A stretch of 7,015 bases of DNA, taken from assembly GCA_900551415.1 (NCBI GenBank), contig URWB01000114.1, positions 1 through 7,015 of the forward strand, in the 5' to 3' direction. Positions within the stretch are counted from its first letter, which is position 1, and each line of letters starts with the position of its first letter. Below, in pieces: positions 6,353 to 7,015 of this stretch. This DNA comes from an uncultured Eubacteriales bacterium. Lineage in GTDB: Bacteria; Bacillota; Clostridia; Peptostreptococcales; Anaerovoracaceae. The notes under the pieces are model-generated. The model searched no databases. It worked only from the letters and a program-made list of their open reading frames with translations, and had not been told where the DNA came from. A program made the translations under genes and the position numbers.

Positions 6353-6377
6353 TTTGCCCGATGCCGGCAAACGGCAT
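6353..6377 (-). promoter_or_regulatory. Overlapping alternative hairpins in the surface-protein leader
   Basis: Two 6-bp hairpins use the same bases. ATGCCG (6377-6372 on the minus strand) pairs with CGGCAT (6366-6361), and TTTGCC (6371-6366) pairs with GGCAAA (6358-6353). They cannot form together. They sit in the roughly 100-nt leader between the predicted start site and the ATG at 6308. An ATG in the first arm begins a 16-codon ORF (6377-6327) with only a weak AGAGAG before it. No known riboswitch class is recognised; a switching role is inference. Confidence 0.35.
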
Positions 6378-6414
6378 GGACTCTCTGCTTTTTTACCAGC
6401 CTCCCATATCAATT

Positions 6415-6443
6415 ATGATACCTGTTATCGAGCGAAACTTCAA
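6415..6443 (-). promoter_or_regulatory. Sigma-A promoter of the surface-protein gene
   Basis: On the minus strand -35 TTGAAG (6443-6438), a 17-bp spacer and -10 TATCAT (6420-6415) are present. Transcription would start near 6408, about 100 nt before the ATG at 6308. It is the best promoter in the region and lies next to the TGTCA/TGACA cluster at 6459-6503. Confidence 0.6.
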
Positions 6444-6458
6444 TATGGAGAGGATCTT

Positions 6459-6503
6459 TGTCATTGACATTTCCTTCACGCATTTTGTCACGTCGTGTGA
6501 CAA
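6459..6503. promoter_or_regulatory. Cluster of TGTCA/TGACA dyads, candidate operator
   Basis: Two dyads lie close together: TGTCA-T-TGACA (6459-6469) and the 19-bp TTGTCACgtcgtGTGACAA (6485-6503). Their centres are 30 bp apart, about three helical turns. They start 16 bp upstream of the -35 box of the surface-protein promoter and 54 bp before the short ORF at 6557. The second has 7-bp arms and an inner CACG-T-CGTG palindrome. No T run follows, so it is not a terminator. A dimeric DNA-binding regulator is the likely reader, but none is encoded in this window. Confidence 0.45.
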
Positions 6504-6528
6504 GGCGCTCGCGATTCTCGCCGAGGCA

Positions 6529-6537
6529 TGATACAAT
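6529..6537 (+). promoter_or_regulatory. Extended -10 promoter element before the short ORF
   Basis: TGATACAAT (6529-6537) is an extended -10 (TG, one base, TACAAT). No good -35 hexamer lies 16-18 bp upstream. The start site would be near 6544, almost on top of the AGGAGG at 6545-6550. Confidence 0.35.
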
Positions 6538-6556
6538 ACCGCATAGGAGGCAGCAG

Positions 6557-6610
6557 ATGTTTTACGAAAAATTGATTTTTTTTCATAGAAATCACGAAGA
6601 AATAAAATAA
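6557..6610 (+). CDS. 17-residue ORF with strong ribosome binding site (hypothetical)
   Basis: AGGAGG (6545-6550) lies 6 nt before ATG 6557, which opens MFYEKLIFFHRNHEEIK and ends at TAA 6608-6610. An extended -10 element precedes it. The signals of translation are as good as those of the real genes here, yet the product is very short and matches nothing I recognise. It could be a small protein, a leader peptide, or the intact 5' end of a decayed gene whose remainder has been lost; the sequence after the stop shows no continuation in the other frames that I can identify. Low confidence that a stable product is made. Confidence 0.3.
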   Translation: MFYEKLIFFHRNHEEIK

Positions 6611-6619
6611 TATGCTTGT

Positions 6620-6656
6620 GGATAGACACGTTCCATCCCCTGCCGCCATAAGCAGG
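6620..6656 (-). ncRNA. Two adjacent hairpins behind a leftward promoter, candidate structured RNA
   Basis: On the minus strand CCTGC (6656-6652) pairs with GCAGG (6643-6639). Immediately after, GGATGG (6638-6633) pairs with CTATCC (6625-6620). The second stem has a G-U pair on the minus strand that would be an A-C mismatch on the plus strand, which favours the minus strand as the RNA. A promoter at 6688-6715 points into it. No clear terminator follows, so it could equally be the distal leader of the surface-protein transcript. No known RNA family is recognised. Confidence 0.25.
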
Positions 6657-6687
6657 CTCTGCCGTTCAAGGTCAAAATCGTGCTTCT

Positions 6688-6715
6688 ATTATACCCCCCC
6701 TAAATCTGAAAACAA
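6688..6715 (-). promoter_or_regulatory. Leftward sigma-A-like promoter with a G-run spacer
   Basis: On the minus strand TTGTTT (6715-6710), a 16-bp spacer ending in seven G, and a perfect TATAAT (6693-6688) are present. Transcription would start near 6681 and run toward the hairpin pair at 6620-6656, antisense to the short ORF, and on toward the surface-protein gene. The -35 is weak (4 of 6 bases). Confidence 0.4.
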
Positions 6716-6879
6716 GTACCTGCCTGCTAAATTTGACAGGTTTTTAACTTTTTTGATGAATTTTGTCGAATTTTTGCTTCGTTATGATGGATATGGACGA
6801 TTTTTATTTTTCTCTTCGTAGAATTGCAGGATTTTTTTGGATTTTTTGAAATTTCAATCTCCGGAACAAAATTTGAGGA

Positions 6880-6908
6880 TAGACATTGCGCGGATTCGGG
6901 TGTATAAT
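6880..6908 (+). promoter_or_regulatory. Strong promoter of the tRNA-Gly gene
   Basis: TAGACA (6880-6885, five of six consensus bases), a 17-bp spacer and a perfect TATAAT (6903-6908) lie about 50 bp before the tRNA, with a start expected near 6915. The strength fits a stable-RNA gene. Confidence 0.8.
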
Positions 6909-6915
6909 AAAGCAT

Positions 6916-6946
6916 GTAGGCGCGTTTGCCATATAAAACGCTCTAC
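6916..6946 (+). other. Hairpin in the tRNA 5' leader
   Basis: GTAG (6916-6919) and GCGTTT (6922-6927) pair with AAACGC (6936-6941) and CTAC (6943-6946) around a small internal loop and an 8-nt hairpin loop. It begins at the predicted transcription start and would be removed with the leader by RNase P processing before 6961. Confidence 0.4.
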
Positions 6947-6960
6947 GCAAAATTTACCGC

Positions 6961-7015
6961 GCGGACATAGTTCATTGGTAGAATATCAGCTTCCCAAGCT
7001 GAGGAGGCGGGTTCG
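6961..7015 (+). tRNA. tRNA-Gly, anticodon CCC (3' part outside the window)
   Basis: The cloverleaf can be followed: acceptor arm GCGGACA (6961-6967), D stem GTTC with GAAT around a GG-containing loop (6970-6984), anticodon stem TCAGC/GCTGA (6986-6990, 6998-7002) with loop TTCCCAA and anticodon CCC (6993-6995), variable loop GGAGG, then the T stem CGGGT and the first bases of the T loop. The anticodon reads GGG glycine codons. The rest of the T arm and the acceptor 3' strand lie beyond 7015, so completeness cannot be judged. Confidence 0.92.

Larger units (their letters stand above)
6309..6960. other. 650-bp intergenic region without a sizeable gene
   Basis: Neither strand shows a credible gene of normal length between the surface-protein start and the tRNA. 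ORFs of 60-100 codons crossing it lack ribosome binding sites and have unlikely composition. The left half holds the leader, promoter and dyads of the surface-protein gene and the 17-codon ORF. The part from about 6740 to 6870 is very T-rich on the plus strand, with many runs of 4-7 T and no recognised function apart from one TGTCGAA (Spo0A-box-like) site at 6764-6770. The right end holds the tRNA promoter. Confidence 0.6.

Noticed and set aside
6393..6629. 78-codon minus-strand ORF upstream of the surface-protein gene
   Set aside because: It begins with GTG without a ribosome binding site, crosses the dyad cluster and the predicted promoter, and shows no recognisable family.
6733..6761. Consensus TTGACA on the plus strand as a promoter -35
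   Set aside because: No acceptable -10 lies at 16-18 bp (best is ATGAAT) and no gene follows before the tRNA's own promoter.
6784..6849. 21-codon ORF beginning with ATGATG
   Set aside because: It has no ribosome binding site or promoter and is Phe-rich because of the T runs.
6727..6915. 62-codon minus-strand ORF in the T-rich region
   Set aside because: It has no ribosome binding site, its start overlaps the tRNA promoter region, and its Lys/Asn/Ser-rich composition is what A-rich DNA gives by chance.
1..7015. CRISPR arrays, transposase genes and toxin-antitoxin pairs
   Set aside because: No regularly spaced direct repeats, transposase motifs or paired small genes were seen; the only repeats are the two inverted 98-bp copies.

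Overview
The window looks like chromosomal DNA of a low-to-mid GC, Gram-positive member of the Bacillota, most probably a clostridial anaerobe. This rests on canonical AGGAGG-type ribosome binding sites, sigma-A promoters with 16-17 bp spacers, a YdbC/PC4-type single-stranded nucleic-acid binding protein, a SpoIIQ-like membrane-anchored M23 (LytM) protein, and a sortase-type cell-wall surface protein ending in VPKTG, a hydrophobic segment and RKREEK. I would not name a genus from this sequence.

Layout, left to right. Positions 1-98 carry one copy (A) of a 98-bp intergenic repeat ending in a near-perfect hairpin, followed at once by a bidirectional terminator. On the minus strand lie a PC4/YdbC-domain protein with an unusual acidic tail (146-637) and a class I/II PLP-dependent aminotransferase (725-1972). 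The latter starts from a divergent promoter region (1973-2095), whose other side drives the plus-strand SpoIIQ-like gene (2096-2824). The convergent gap 2825-3038 holds a hairpin and the second repeat copy (B), inverted relative to A and about 92% identical without gaps. A long minus-strand gene (3039-6308 including its signal peptide) encodes a beta-helix surface adhesin-like protein. Its signal peptide is interrupted by an in-frame TAA at 6258-6260, so the long open frame starts only at 6248. The last 650 bp (6309-6960) contain no recognisable sizeable gene. They do contain the adhesin promoter and a leader with two mutually exclusive hairpins, a cluster of TGTCA/TGACA dyads, a 17-codon ORF with a strong ribosome binding site, a leftward promoter followed by two adjacent hairpins, and a strong promoter for a tRNA-Gly(CCC) cut off by the window end.

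The genes do not form one pathway. The aminotransferase and the YdbC-like gene may be partly cotranscribed, since no terminator is visible between them, but the YdbC-like gene also has its own very good promoter. The M23 gene stands alone, with a plausible forespore (sigma-F-like) promoter that fits its SpoIIQ-like sequence. The surface protein is a single-gene unit.

I did not find a clear new multi-gene system. The items most worth a second look are the premature stop in the signal peptide of an otherwise intact 1069-codon frame, the paired inverted repeats whose hairpin ends both face a terminator, the acidic, cysteine-bearing tail on the YdbC-like protein with its ribosome binding site inside a hairpin, and the structured intergenic region upstream of the surface protein.
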